A DNA stretch of 64,000 bases from Albugo candida (GCA_040437565.1 JBDOQK010000032.1:1-64000), one strand, 5' to 3'. Counted from the stretch's first letter, positions 46,018 through 57,864 are shown. Notes: a model not told the origin generated them from the sequence alone. Numbers and translations: made by a program.

Positions 46018-47340
46018 AACTGTACCCCATCGACATGGGAATTGGCTCAATCGGAGAGAACATCTTCTTGGTGGAAACACATTATAATGTGGCATCAGAT
46101 GGATTGCAGCGTCACAATACCAGGTCTAAATTCTCTACAACGCCTTCGGTACTACATGGAACAACCGATGTCGTTTCACTGAGACCAAGAATTACATTAT
46201 GAAGTTGCCACTCAAAATCCAAAACGTTTAGTACAATCTTAGCACAGTGGACGACCCGCTCGCGCATTATCGGGAATTTTTCGCTACAGCTTTCGACATC
46301 CATAGTCTTCAAGACTTATTCAAGAAAGCAGCACGTGGCCAACTAAGGAAGACTTCGTCGACATATGTTATAGCGACGAAGAGCTAAATACATCGGGTAT
46401 GGCGAAAGTAAAGTTTCTGAGTCGACTACAACGAAGTCACTGAGATACTATACCGTATCCATTCGACGATAGGTCTCATCACTTGTATTCAGCCAAATAC
46501 AAGTGGTAGAACGTTTTATGTGGAAGTATAAGCAAGGAGAGGAAGAAATAGTTCCCATCTATTCCACGCCGTCAACTCTTACGAATCGTCTGGAAACCTC
46601 CCGAACCAACCAAGAGTCATCCGATGTTGACATATTGGTCTTCGCGGGAGAGATTAGACGCGATGGATTCATAACGAATCAAACCATTTATGGCCTCATC
46701 ACGGCATCTTCGGAAAGCTGTCTTGTCTTTTTTTGAAGATCTTAAGCTCCTTCTGGACTTTCGGATGTTGTCAGCTCGATATCGTTTCTAGTTTTCAAAG
46801 GATATTCATTCCGACATTATATTGTGCGTGCAGCCTTCGTGTGCACAGGAAATCCGCTCAACATCTCTTTCCCGAGTGCGATGACACGGCACAATTATGG
46901 AGGGAGTTACTTCCTACATGAGATCAATTCTTCTCATCCCGACCATGTTGGTCGTATATTGCATGTGTAATTGTGTCAGTATTACGGTCGGCATGGAAGA
47001 ATTATCATCAGATTTATGGCACGCATTGCAAGCGGTGACGCTGCCGTTTGTCTGGACCAATCGGAATCGTCGTTTATTCGATCAGCGATCAGCAACTGCG
47101 TCAGTTTCATTACTTAACGTGATTTACACCACGTTAAGTGCGTACGTTGGGTACTTTCGAAAACAGTGTTGCGATCAAGACTTAACGCATTCGGCTGGCA
47201 TAGGTGTTGGATTAACTCGCAACGCAGGATCATTCGTTGGTCTTTTCAATTGTCGAACATCATTGCTGCCGTTACGACATAGGCAAGCCGAAATGCAAGC
47301 GCAACTCGGATCCTATTCCTAGTTGGACGGCTATGTTCAG
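46018..47340 (+). mobile_element. LINE copy 3, 3' part
   Basis: It is collinear with LINE copy 1 from 23800 through 27840 but without the T2 insertion, so it provides the empty-site sequence CGCCTTCGGTACTACATGGA. It shows WKYKQGEEEIVPIYSTPST and the zinc-binding tail with FPECDDTAQLWRELLPT (about 46870-46920), then NRNRRLFDQRSATASVS. 5'-truncated as usual for LINEs, broken, and cut by the gap at 47341. Confidence 0.85.
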
Positions 47341-47440
47341 NNNNNNNNNNNNNNNNNNNNNNNNNNNNNNNNNNNNNNNNNNNNNNNNNNNNNNNNNNNN
47401 NNNNNNNNNNNNNNNNNNNNNNNNNNNNNNNNNNNNNNNN
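47341..47440. other. Assembly gap, 100 N
   Basis: The LINE 3' region is on the left and unrelated sequence on the right. Confidence 0.98.
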
Positions 47441-47509
47441 CGTGAAGAGTAGTAAATCCATTCAGGCCCGCAAATATTACAGATTATAGGTGGTGTGCAC
47501 TGTATACAT

Positions 47510-47581
47510 ATATTATTTTAGATAGACTAGGCAACTAGAGAAGTCAGTTAGTCTAATTCTAGTAATATAGAGCCTCCAACT
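47510..47581 (-). repeat. Short interspersed element, copy 3
   Basis: Contains GATAGACTAGGCAACTAGAG, AGTCAGTTAGTCTAATTC and AGCCTCCAACT, as in the other three copies. Confidence 0.8.
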
Positions 47582-47819
47582 ATATCGAAGCACTTCACCT
47601 GTGATTGGATACTACATACAGGTTTTGATTGAATAAAGGAACCAGTGGAGTGCTGAACGGAAAGTTTCTTCGGGTGTCTTTATCGTGTCTATAAAGCCGA
47701 ATTGATATTTCATGTTGATTCACACAAAAGCCCTAAACTTTATTAAGGCACAAATAATACACACAAAAATCCAAGAAACTACATATAATTCTGGCGTTGT
47801 CTATCTATCTCTCAAAAGA

Positions 47820-48230
47820 CTATGGATTTCTTACATTGGGCCTTTTTTAATGTTGTGCCCAATTTGACCGCAACGTCTACACTTTCGGTGCCTGGAATCC
47901 ACGATTTTTATGTAATGAAGGCTCACTTGTGGTTTAAAGACTGATATTGATTTCGGACATGAGGTGGTCTGCCTCTTGTTCGCTGTAAATGAGGCTCGTT
48001 TGGAGCTCGAGACCTCTGAGAAGCAAGTTCCATCGAAATATATTCTGTTGCAGTTTTTGTTGTTTACCTGATGTCGAATAAACCTCAGCAATACTGCTAA
48101 TTACATAAATGATATCACAGGTAGGTGCATTAATTGAGCTTTTGCAATAGATTGCAGTTGGGTAACAGGCAATGGTGACGTGGGTATGTGAATGGAGATT
48201 ATTTATGAACAATGCACCATTAGCTGCTGT
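47820..48230 (-). pseudogene. Zinc-knuckle fragment, probably MULE C-terminus
   Basis: The minus strand reads SRHRKCRRCGQIGHNIKKG near 47885-47835: CxxCxxxxH with the last Cys of the knuckle replaced by Gly. Upstream frames are open but not informative (SKRASFTANKRQTTSCPKS). This knuckle style closes Mutator-like transposases in this kind of genome; a retroelement gag origin cannot be excluded. Fragment only. Confidence 0.5.
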
Positions 48231-48290
48231 TTTTCCCGAAGTTTGTGGGGAAGAGGCAATCCAATTGTCCTTATGAATTAGCTGCTGGGT

Positions 48291-48536
48291 TAGTTACCGT
48301 TTACGTATCTAGTTGCAAACCGCTTACGCCTCTAACGTATCGGGTTAGGTACTGGGCCGATATCTTTCTAGATATGGATGCAAGGATCTTTTAAGATTTT
48401 TGTAAGGAGAGAACTAAAAAGAAAAATGCACTTACTTTATGTCGGAACAGGAATAGAGCAAGCAATCGACGAAGTTGTCTTCTGGATTGCTTCATGGAAG
48501 ATTTGTCGAAGACAAATCAACAAGGAAGATAGAATA
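48291..48536 (+). repeat. 5' LTR of gypsy F
   Basis: Matches 55873-56118 along its length (GTTACCGTTTACGTATCTAG; GGAAGATTTGTCGAAGACAA). The outer edges are uncertain by a few bases. Confidence 0.75.
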
Positions 48537-50399
48537 AGGTTACCTTAGAAGAAAAAATTGTCGCTGCAGAAGTCATGCAAAGAAGAACGCTCATCAGTTG
48601 AAGACATGAGTGCCAGCTAGAGGAGTTATGAGAAGCTAGAGAGAATATCGTCCGACTCTGAGGAACCAAAAACAATCCGAGATTTCCGGCGACTAGATCC
48701 AGCTGGTCCATTTGATGGGTAACTCCCGGATGAGAGAATTTGGAGGATGACGGAGGATTACGAGATGACAGACGTTTCAGGGATAATCGGGTATGCACTG
48801 CACCCCAGCCTCAAAAGCAACCAATGAATAGAGGGGAGACAGACATGTTTGAACAGCCGTTCGTCATTACAGTATTAGCTTGCGTGGATGTATAGTCGAG
48901 AGGACAAATATTGAAGTCGGAAATGGAAAAAGCCCCGATGCAAATGACCGAACAATGCTAAATAAACTATTTCGGGAAGTGACGAGAGCCGGATAATGGG
49001 AACTTCTCAATCTCGATAAAGGAATGCGCAGAATAAGAATGGATACCCCCTCTAAACGATGCAGAATCAAGACTATCGCGGATCAAAAACCAAGTCTACA
49101 TAATCTTGGACGAGCACGGATTGCAGGAATACGTGGAACATACGGATCCAAAACGCATTGTCACATGTAGGGTCGATCATTTAGAGGCTTCAACCTTTAA
49201 AAGCAAAATTGTGGAAAACATTGTAATGGACATTCACAAAACTAAAACGAAACACGCTGTGATCTTTTTCAAGTGGTGTCATGAGTTGTTGTAAATAGTC
49301 AGGAAGTCGGAACCGCATTAAATGATGGATAATACGCCACATATATGTGAGTATAAGGATACGAAGGCAATGAAGGGCGAAAGTCTCATGAACTTCCACG
49401 AAAGAATATTGGATAAGAATTCGAGCATTTTTCGCCAGATACGAATTGAAAAAGCGATGGGTAATAGCTCGAGTGCAAGATCACGTTTCAAGCGTTTTAA
49501 TTGTGAAAGGGGGGAACTCCGTGAGAATTGTCCTATGTGTGATCCTGATGAAGCAGAGAGATTACTAAAAGAACGCAAAACGCAGAGCTAAAGAAAAATA
49601 GACCTCGTAGAGAGAGTATAAAATTAAGTGATTGAGACTCTAGCGGTGAAGGAAAGACCACAGTGGATGGAACTGCTAACGTAAACACATTATTGGATTC
49701 TGAACCTGATTATCGCATGGCATCAGCGGGTCTTGTAAGAGCGCTTTCAAAAGAGAAATTTCTCGCGATAAAGGAACGAAAAATCCCAGTAAAATAAAAA
49801 CCATGGGGAAGACACCTTTGTGGTTAAACGAAGTGTTTTACTGCAGTGTTTGGAGTTCAATACAAGTGGAGGACCGCCGGTGTGGAAAAATTTAAATTGC
49901 TCGTAAATGACGGAGAAAATTCGATGTCACTATAAAGGATAGACAATTGATGGAAAAGATGGGCTATTCAGTAAAAGCGATTCTGAAAGGAGCCAGAAAG
50001 AAATAGCGAATATAACATGAGAAGAAAGAAACAAATCAAAGTACTCCGGATTCTAGCTCGTTACAACTTTGCGAAGATAAACTCTTCGACGATGAAGTGG
50101 AACCCAGCGATGAGAAGAAGAAGAATTACACCAGAAGTGAGCCAATCGATTCACACAAGGATCGTACTCAGAGCATTTCGGAGAAGAAAGTAGAGGAAGA
50201 GAAAATCGAAGGTGCCGCAATTGAACCGCTTGTTCGTTAAATGGAGTTTTTACTCAAATACCATGATTTTTTTCGCTTTGCGTTTGCCGCGGATCTTTCA
50301 GTAAAGGTCTAACGAAGGGTGCGTACCCAGCTCAGTTAAGGGTGTTCGCCCGTAGTACTTTTATTTAGACACCGTTCTGTTACTACAGTTTGTTGGTTA

Positions 50400-50640
50400 T
50401 CTACTCTATTCTAATCACTAGTATGTAACGCTCTGAAGAGCCCGGTCCAACTCCCGTACAGTTATTTTCTGGTGTAGTTGCCAGCGGTCTTGACACGTCC
50501 ATATTTTCATTGAGTAGGGTGATATTTACGTGGAGGAATCTTTGCCTTCGCCGAGGGGCCCCATCGCAGCCCTTTTGTCATCGCTGGGATTCGAACCGGG
50601 GAACACATGTGCACTAACCGCTAAGCCCCCCGACGGAGTG
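50400..50640 (-). mobile_element. tRNA-derived SINE
   Basis: On the minus strand, starting near 50633, a tRNA-like head reads GTCGGGGGGCTTAGCGG with A box TAGCGGTTAGTG (about 50612-50624) and a perfect pol III B box GGTTCGAATCC (50587-50597). The head is only about 58 bases, too short for a working tRNA. A non-tRNA body follows, with a simple tail (TAGAATAGAGTAGATAACC) near 50395. It lies within gypsy F beside a LINE scrap. tRNA-related SINEs are known from Phytophthora; family assignment was not possible here. Confidence 0.72.
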
Positions 50641-50644
50641 CAAT

Positions 50645-50741
50645 CGTACCAACCCTAAGGTCGGATTGGAAAGATTATTTAGCAATTATATCAGATTTAT
50701 GGCTTTCATTGCAAGCGGTGACACTGCACTTCGTCTGGACA
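50645..50741 (+). mobile_element. LINE 3' scrap
   Basis: About 97 bases match the LINE zinc-tail region at 27510-27600 and 47000-47055 (AGGTCGGATTGGAAAGATTA; GCAAGCGGTGACACTG). It is cut by the gap. Confidence 0.75.
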
Positions 50742-50841
50742 NNNNNNNNNNNNNNNNNNNNNNNNNNNNNNNNNNNNNNNNNNNNNNNNNNNNNNNNNNN
50801 NNNNNNNNNNNNNNNNNNNNNNNNNNNNNNNNNNNNNNNNN
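50742..50841. other. Assembly gap, 100 N
   Basis: No shared sequence was seen on the two sides. Confidence 0.98.
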
Positions 50842-51618
50842 AAAAAAGGCAGTTATGTAGAAGCTCTGGAAGCTTAAATGCCCACCATCATTTGGCTACG
50901 GCTTGTTGTCCGTAGGCAACCGAGACCGTTAAGGTCATGAATCGGCAGTTAATCAAGGTGATGCGTTCATTATCGAGTGAACAAAAACAACGGATTGTAA
51001 TTGGCCCGTTTTATTACCGCTATTTCAATCTGCGATAATCAGATACCGTCACGTCGACTTGGAGTAATTTATTCAGTAGCTTTTCTTACTGCGTTGCCGC
51101 AGGATGACGCAATCGGCGTATGTATCAGCCATCACTATTACAAGGCACAGCTGCGTTTACTGAACATAAACTTAGGGAAATGCACCACCACCATATGTCA
51201 GAACTGTAGAGTAATTGAGTGATATGCACAAAAAGGTGGTGGAAGCTTCCCATAAAAAAATAATGAAGATGCACGGCGTAGAAAAGTACGGAAACATGGC
51301 GTCTCTCCCTTGAACTTTTTCATAGGCTATTTTGTTCTGGAGGGAAGTGATACAAGGCGTACTAACAAGCTGATGCTTTAGTGGAAAGCTTTTATCGAGT
51401 GGTGGCGATGCTACACGTTGGACTTGTGACGTCTAGGAATTGATCGAATCATTTAGTGTCCTCACAAGACACGTCACCAGGTTGAAGCTTTTTCGAGAAA
51501 AGGATTTGAACGTCTCGCGAAATTTGACGGACTACGTCCTGTACGCGAACGGAGGACATTTAGTGAGACGTTTCTTAGACTACCGCCTCAATACCGATAA
51601 TCTTTAATGGAGGTACTC

Positions 51619-51623
51619 GTGCA
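51619..51623. other. Target duplication of copia D, left
   Basis: GTGCA, identical to 55711-55715. Confidence 0.88.
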
Positions 51624-51809
51624 TATTGGAAGAAGTTCAAGATGGTGAGAGTGTGTAGACGGTTCGGCCGACCATTCCCAGCGGATAGGTGCATCCACGA
51701 TCTGTTCATAAAATGGTTGGATGGTAGAGAGCGTAAAAAGCATTGTTTGTAGGACGTTCAAAACAACGTCTACTTTTCACAGCATCCTCTTGATACCTTA
51801 AGTCTAACA
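51624..51809 (+). repeat. 5' LTR of copia D
   Basis: 186 bp, TATTGGAAGAA to AAGTCTAACA; partner at 55524-55710. Confidence 0.9.
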
Positions 51810-53840
51810 GGTTATGAGCCCAAATGGCGAAGAAGTTGCCGTGGCTGAAGGTCGTCAGCAACGGAGGGCAGATGCCGGTCGCAAAAGTGCGGCGCCCTGG
51901 AGGAGGAAGAAGTGGTCAAGTAAGAACGGAGGGACACGCAGAGCAAGCTGCCGGACCTCCTCACGGAGCGCATGGAGCGCATGGAGGCGTCGCAAGGGCG
52001 ACTGGAGGATAAAGAGCGTTTGAAGTGCCACGAGGCTAGTGTTTCCAGTTTAGTGTTGGGGCAAGGCAAGAACATGACCAGAGAGAGGCGTTAAACGTGT
52101 GGCCACCGAGACGTGTGCCGCCCGGCGTATCGCCATCAACGTACATTGGTGCAAGACAGCCTGGATACGTACACAACGTTGAGATGGCGCAAGTGCCGCA
52201 GCCAGTTCTGCTGCAGCATTACGTGTCACCACACATGGCAACAGGACTCGAATAAGACCGCGTGCCGGATACGCGACAGAGGAAGCTGGTCATCCGACCT
52301 TTTTATGAAAACGAATTTAATTAAGGACTCGTAAGTGGTTTCCTATCGTGGGGCAAGATATTTATAAGGCAGATCATGTTCACGGAGCAAGTGGTTTCCA
52401 GTAGAGTGAAGAAGTCAAGATGGATGTACTAGGGCACCACTTGACCGGGATGGCAGAGCGATATTTCGTTGAGCAGGTCGAGGGGTGGTGCGAAGAGAAA
52501 CTGACACTAGAGCATGCGATTCAGCGTCTACTCCATACATCTGCAACAAAGATCACTCCCGCACAAAGTATAAATCTTTTCACAACTCCCAAGAGCTCCA
52601 AGCGAAGCTGGATGGAGCATTACCTGTACTTGGTGGCGGTGAGTAAAGCTTGTGGTGGTGGCGACAACCTAGTTCAAGACAACACTATGCATTAGACTGA
52701 CCCTAGTATGAGGGTGTCGATCTTGTCGGGGTAAAATCTCACGCGCATAGACTATTTGCGGCAGCCGAAAGAGCTTGCGCACTTTGCGCAGCCGGCTGAG
52801 AGAAAACTGCGTGGGAACAATATTGGAAAGGACGTGGTTAACTCCGTCGACAATGGGCGACGATCTTATCACAAGAACCGAACAGACAATCGCAAGGACC
52901 GTCAAGATGTGCGTACCTGCTACAAATGTGGAAAGCCAGGACATTTGAAGATAGCGTGCCCCGAGGGCAGCGCTGAGCTAAGAGCGACGGATGATGTTGA
53001 CTTCGTCCTGACCATAGGCGGATCAAATGTCAAGGAATAATAGCGGATCGAGTCGACACCTGGTAAATGACGCTTCAATTCTGGAAGAACCTGAGAAGTA
53101 CTTCAATGAGTGCGTTGCTGCGGATGGTGGTCACCTGCACATAACGATGGGCGGAAGTGTGATCATTACAACGACAGTAATCGGGAAAAGAAACAAGGTG
53201 CGCTTGACGGATATATACTTCGCGGAAAACCTGGAGAGGAACATTAATTCGTATGGTTGTTTGAGGGTAAAGGGTCTGGAATATCATACCGGGCCAGTAC
53301 CGTGTGGTAGCCGCATTGAACGAAGGACCGGCTGTTTTCGACGTGGGAATACGCAATAACGTGTTGGTTGTGCGCGCAAAAAAATGCGAAAAAGAGACGA
53401 CGGGACAAGACTTGCTGATGTCAGTACTTGCGCAACACGAGGAGGACGTCGTTCAGGATGTGCAGAAAGGGTAGCTAGTTCACTTTCATGAACAGCTTGC
53501 GCTTCTTGGAGACGACACTATCATCAAGATGGCCAGGTACCCTGCATCAGGAATACAGCTCACGGATGAGCTGAGCGCTAACTGCTTGGCTTGCGTCAAG
53601 GCAAACAAACCAATAACGCTCAGTCGCAAAAGGACACTGGAAGAAACGCAACGATCGATGTAGTTGGAGGAGTGAGGAGTCATATGCTCCGACTTGAAGG
53701 GACCTATGACCCCGCGGGGCAGGTTAGGCAACCGTTACATGGTCAATTTTATCGAACATCGGACAAAGTACTGTCGCGTTTTCTAGGCAAATTTCAAGGA
53801 TGCTGCAGCTGAGAAGTTCAAGCACTTTATGGCTCTCTTT

Positions 53841-53856
53841 GAGCGACAATTCAAGT
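53841..53856. other. 16-bp target duplication, left
   Basis: GAGCGACAATTCAAGT, identical to 53958-53973. Confidence 0.92.
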
Positions 53857-53957
53857 ATTTCAAGAAACGTTTTTTGTATTATATATGTTATTCAAGATAG
53901 CCTAGGCAACTAGAGAATTCAATTAGTCTAATTCTAGTAATATAGACACCCACAACT
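53857..53957 (-). mobile_element. Short interspersed element, copy 4, with full target duplication
   Basis: A 101-bp insertion is bounded by a perfect 16-bp duplication inside copia D's integrase-type region. Length and duplication size fit target-primed (LINE-machinery) insertion. The conserved part runs GATAGCCTAGGCAACTAGAG to ACACCCACAACT. In the opposite sense it starts AGTTGTGGGTGTC and ends in an A/T-rich tail. It shows no pol III boxes, so it may be a truncated LINE tail or a very short SINE. Confidence 0.85.
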
Positions 53958-53973
53958 GAGCGACAATTCAAGT
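53958..53973. other. 16-bp target duplication, right
   Basis: GAGCGACAATTCAAGT, identical to 53841-53856. Confidence 0.92.
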
Positions 53974-54890
53974 GTCGGATTCACGTTTTGAGTACGGACG
54001 GTGGCGGAGAATACAGAACATTGGAGCTTTTCTGCAAGGACACTGGTATTGCGCGACAGATGTTCGAGTCACGTAATCAAGTAAGTAACAAAAAAGCAGC
54101 ACGGATGCACCGCACCATCATGAACATGGTGCCGAGCATGCTATTCGCATGCGGTGTATATTCTTAATTGGAGTCCAAACAAGGCGAATGCGGGAAGGCA
54201 ATTACGGTTGCAAATGCTCATTAAGGGCATCCCAAACTTAAGCGACATAGTGTCTTTTGGCTCATCGTGCACGGCGGAGTACGATGAATCAATTGGCGAT
54301 AATGGAGGTTATCCGTCGATATAAATCCCAATACCGGTTCCAGGAGGGAAACGCAAGGGACGAGGACAAAGGAAACCCTGGACGCGATGCGCAAATGACC
54401 AGGGCAGCGGCGCAAAAGGCATGTGAAAACGTTGAAGAAATTGAAAAGCCTGGGTGGAGTTATAAGTAGCGTGCGGGAGGCGGACCTGAAGAATTTTGGG
54501 CAAGCCGTGAAAAGTGAGCAGAGGGAAAGGTGGCTAATTGCAATGTCGGAAGTGCTGCAAGCGCTCGAAGACAACGGAGTTTGGTTGGTCGTATAGCCAC
54601 CCAACAATATCCACGTGCTGCACACAAAATGGGTCTATAAGAATAAAGCGGAAGGTGATGGAGCTATCGAACGGTTCAAGGCGAGATTGGTTGCCTGGGT
54701 TAATAGGTATATAGCGTTGATTATGGTCTTACGTTTTCTGCTGTTATGGAGTTGAGCACCGTGAAGGTTATTTTAGTGCTTGCGTTGCGTTTAGAGTACC
54801 TGCGAGACACGGGGACATTCCCAATGTGTACGTGAAGGCTGATAAAGAAGAGCATTTGGATATATACTTGGCGATTCCGCAGGGGGTGAA

Positions 54891-54990
54891 NNNNNNNNNN
54901 NNNNNNNNNNNNNNNNNNNNNNNNNNNNNNNNNNNNNNNNNNNNNNNNNNNNNNNNNNNNNNNNNNNNNNNNNNNNNNNNNNNNNNNNNN
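54891..54990. other. Assembly gap, 100 N
   Basis: It lies inside copia D; no duplication across it. Confidence 0.98.
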
Positions 54991-55523
54991 CTCAAGATGA
55001 TTGTTCGAAGAAACGAAGGAAACAAGGTCGTTTGGCGAGCTGGAATGACTCGAACAATGCGGCTGATATGGCGGACCGTAAGTCTATTATAGGCGTAGTA
55101 GCACGGTGCCATTGTGCAGTGGTTGTGCAAAAAGCAAACCGGGGTGTCGTTTTCGGCAATGGATGCCGAGTTTGCGTCGGCCTTGCACATGGGCAAGAAT
55201 TTCTAGGTCGGGAGAGTTGATGCGCGAGATTGGGTTTCAAGTGGAGGCCCCGATGCCAATGCTCATGGAAGACCAGGCTGCTATCAGACAGCTGGAGACT
55301 GAAGGAAGTATGTCGAGTGTCAAGCACGTGATATGCGCATGAAGTTTATACGTGATTATGCGAGGAAGGACATCGTGAAACCGAAGTTTGTGCAATCGCG
55401 CCTTATGGAGGCATACTTACTGGCAAAAGTGTTGTCGGTGCAACGGATTGCAGAACTACGATAGTTATTTAATTTGCTGTAGACATAGAGTGTGGGCGAG
55501 CGTGCGACGACCGAGGAGAAGAG

Positions 55524-55710
55524 TATTGGAAGAAATTCAAGATGGTGATAGTGTGTAGAAGTTCGGCCGACCATTCTCAGCGGGTAGGTGCAGCCACGAC
55601 CTATTTATAAAATGGTTGGATTGTAGAGGGAGGGTAAGAAAAACTGTTTGTAGGACGTTCAAAACATCTTCTACTTCTCACAGCATCCTCTTGACAACTC
55701 AAGTCTAGCA
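55524..55710 (+). repeat. 3' LTR of copia D
   Basis: 187 bp, partner of 51624-51809, followed by GTGCA. Confidence 0.9.
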
Positions 55711-55872
55711 GTGCAATGGATTGGATTGGATGCACGAGAATTACCTGGGAACTAGCGCGTTCTGATGGAGGATGTTCCTACCTTATTGAGGCAGTGGCTA
55801 ACTGCCGAAGCTAAAGCGACCGAGATGCGAAATTTATCGTCATTGAAATAAGAATGAGAGGGATTTATGAAA

Positions 55873-56118
55873 TAGGTACCGTTTACGTATCTAGTTAGGA
55901 ACCGGTTACGCTTTTAACGGATCGAGTGAGGAACTCGACTGATATCTTTCTAGATATAGGTGCAAGAATCTTACTAGATTTTTTCAAGGAAATAACTAAA
56001 AAGAAAAAGATACGCATTTTACGTCGGAATAGGAATAGATTAAGCAATCAACGAAGCTATCGTCTGGATTGCTTTGTGGAAGATTTGTTAAGGACAAATC
56101 AACGACGAAGACAGAACA
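55873..56118 (+). repeat. 3' LTR of gypsy F
   Basis: Matches 48291-48536. It is preceded by chromodomain-like sequence (WIGLDARELPG near 55725), which supports its being the 3' LTR of the same element and not a solo LTR. Confidence 0.7.
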
Positions 56119-56230
56119 TTGGCCCAGACATATTGAACTGATGTTCTTTTATCCAGTGCACACCAGATAGTACACTTACATAAGCGAATCTTGTAATTTC
56201 ATTGATTACTTGATCATAAAAATCTGTCAT

Positions 56231-56870
56231 TCAATTTGAGCTATTTTCGGAGCTTTCTTGGTGCTCAACATACTGTGTGGTCCTACTATGGACTTGTTGC
56301 ACATCGACTGTTGAAAAGTGCAACCACAGTTTTAATGCTGAATCATTTCCTTCTAACCTGGAAGTGTATATGTTTCCCGGATGGAGGTGAAACGAAGTCC
56401 AGGATTCAACAAATAGTTCTTTGAAAGATTCCATGTTGTCTAGATATAGCTGATGATTGCTGAATAGTGTGCATATTTTTGCTCAAACTCTTTCGAATTT
56501 GCCTCTAAATTTTCAATGCTGGCGCTTCTGATTAATCAATTCCAATCTCCCTTAAACTCTGTCCATTCCTCTTCAGAAAGTTCTGTTTGCAGTGGGAGAG
56601 AACATTTTTATTGTTGGGCCAAAGACTGAGGATATTTATTGTATCGGGATTACCGTCCTGATTGCTGCCATGAGTGCAAGCTCCCTAAATTAGTGATTCA
56701 TTGGTAAAAATTAGTGATCTAATTTTATCAAATGCTCAAATGTAATCTGCTTCCCTCTCCTCGTATAGAAATACGAGGGAGGATGAGAAAAAGGTGTTGA
56801 GTGATATCATCCAGTACATGAAATAGGGGCTTATGAATCTATTTCTTTTATAAATACAGTTCAACAAAAA
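56231..56870 (-). pseudogene. MULE transposase middle and C-terminal remnant
   Basis: Minus-strand segments in order: FLYEEREADYI and FDKIRSLI (about 56790-56710; compare GEKADYIWALEQLRN at 30.95 kb), NILSLWPNNKNVLSHCKQNF (about 56640-56580; the family's LCLWHINKNV motif), then a 67-residue frame 56434-56231 with ELFVESWTSFHLHPGNIYTS and RLEGNDSALKLWLHFST. The last is the Mutator-like HFGN-TSRVEGAHxxLK motif. The N-terminal FAR1 part is missing and stops are present. It starts about 110 bases after the gypsy F LTR. Confidence 0.75.
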
Positions 56871-57604
56871 GATATAGCGATAATTTTGGGTGACTTGAAG
56901 GATATGGCATTAGGCAAAAAAAAATTTGTAATTTGGGTGTCATCACAGCAATATTCAGATGGTAATCAAAACCTCGGTTCCCATCCAGTGAAGAAGCCAC
57001 TGTGTGCGTCCATGCATGTACATTACGGTGGTTTACCAGAATGCTTCGGTTTTGCTGAATTGCAGATAATGCTGGTGCCGTTCTGGTGCCTAAAGAAACT
57101 TGCTGCGCAGGAGAATAGATGTGAGTAGGAAATATTATATACTGTCATAATCCACTGAACACCAAAAGCTTTAGCTAATTTTACTTAGATTCTACAGGGA
57201 CAGTTGCGAAGACGTGTATATGGCGTTCAGTCATTCGTTGTCCTTCTGTCCTGGTCTACAGGATCTCTCTCGTATTTCAGCTAGATCTCGGATCCAGTTG
57301 AGCGCTTTTTGATAGCAGAATATCCGTGAAACTAAGCGTGGGATTGAAGTTCTTGAATGATCTTATCAGATTTTGAAATGCTGGCGTACAGGAGGAGTTA
57401 GCATGTTGAAAAAAGGAACAGATGAATAGTGAAAAGGGTATGTATACAGGTATAGAGGAAGACTAGTAGAACTTACAAGATGAGAAAGCTGTTCCAAAGT
57501 TTCATACACAGGAAAAAGAGACGCAAAAATTTGAAATAGGGGGAGGGTTAATAGGGGTATATGTTTTGGCTTCTTCCTTCAATTTGCAAGTGAATGTAAT
57601 AGCC
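56871..57604. other. Unassigned interval
   Basis: A plus-strand frame at 56886-57128 (80 residues, LKDMALGKKKFVIWVSSQQY) lies beside MULE sequence on the opposite strand and was not recognised. The rest shows no coding or repeat signal that I can place. Confidence 0.3.
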
Positions 57605-57764
57605 GTTATAGCGATGGTGCAGCATTTTTGCGAGGACGATCCATCTACCCCCACATTCGATACATGAGTGATCTAAAGAGTTTATTCACTTGTCGTGGTG
57701 AAGAAGCATATGCTACATTTCTCGATTTTGAGAAAACGTACGATCGAATGGACTGGTCGTACAT

Positions 57765-57864
57765 NNNNNNNNNNNNNNNNNNNNNNNNNNNNNNNNNNNN
57801 NNNNNNNNNNNNNNNNNNNNNNNNNNNNNNNNNNNNNNNNNNNNNNNNNNNNNNNNNNNNNNNN
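57765..57864. other. Assembly gap, 100 N
   Basis: It lies within the LINE reverse transcriptase. The flanks do not overlap; much of the RT, including the FADD region, is missing. Confidence 0.98.

Larger units (their letters stand above)
51624..55710 (+). mobile_element. Ty1/copia fossil D with both LTRs
   Basis: LTRs at 51624-51809 and 55524-55710 (about 88 percent alike) are flanked by a perfect 5-bp duplication GTGCA. A primer-binding-type GGTTATGAGCCC directly follows the first LTR, as in copia E. Parts: gag at 51820-52700, CCHC knuckle at about 52915-52960 (CYKCGKPGHLKIAC), protease-region and integrase-type sequence at 53040-54120 (SRHLVNDASI; VSRFLGKF-type core), reverse-transcriptase-type sequence at 54590 to the gap at 54891, and RNase H-type sequence at 54991-55460. 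It is broken throughout. It inserted in the chromodomain-like end of gypsy F and was itself hit by the short element at 53857. Confidence 0.9.
48291..56118 (+). mobile_element. Ty3/gypsy fossil F with both LTRs
   Basis: LTR-type repeats lie at 48291-48536 and 55873-56118 (246 bp each, about 85 percent alike). Gag-type sequence at about 48540-49600 shows LDEHGLQEYVEHTDPKRIV, VDHLEAST and DIHKTKTKHAV. Integrase-type sequence follows at about 50880-51300 (MNRQLIKVMRSLSSE), and chromodomain-like sequence surrounds the copia D insertion (51580-51618 and 55716-55850). Inside it lie a tRNA-derived SINE, a LINE scrap, a gap and copia D. Very broken, much of the interior not recognisable, old. Confidence 0.75.

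Noticed and set aside
50570-50640. Functional tRNA gene
   Set aside because: Both pol III boxes are present but the tRNA-like part is only ~58 bases, and a SINE body follows.
56886-57128. Plus-strand small gene of 80 codons
   Set aside because: It lies next to a minus-strand MULE remnant, shows no family features, and has nothing around it suggesting a promoter or partner exon.
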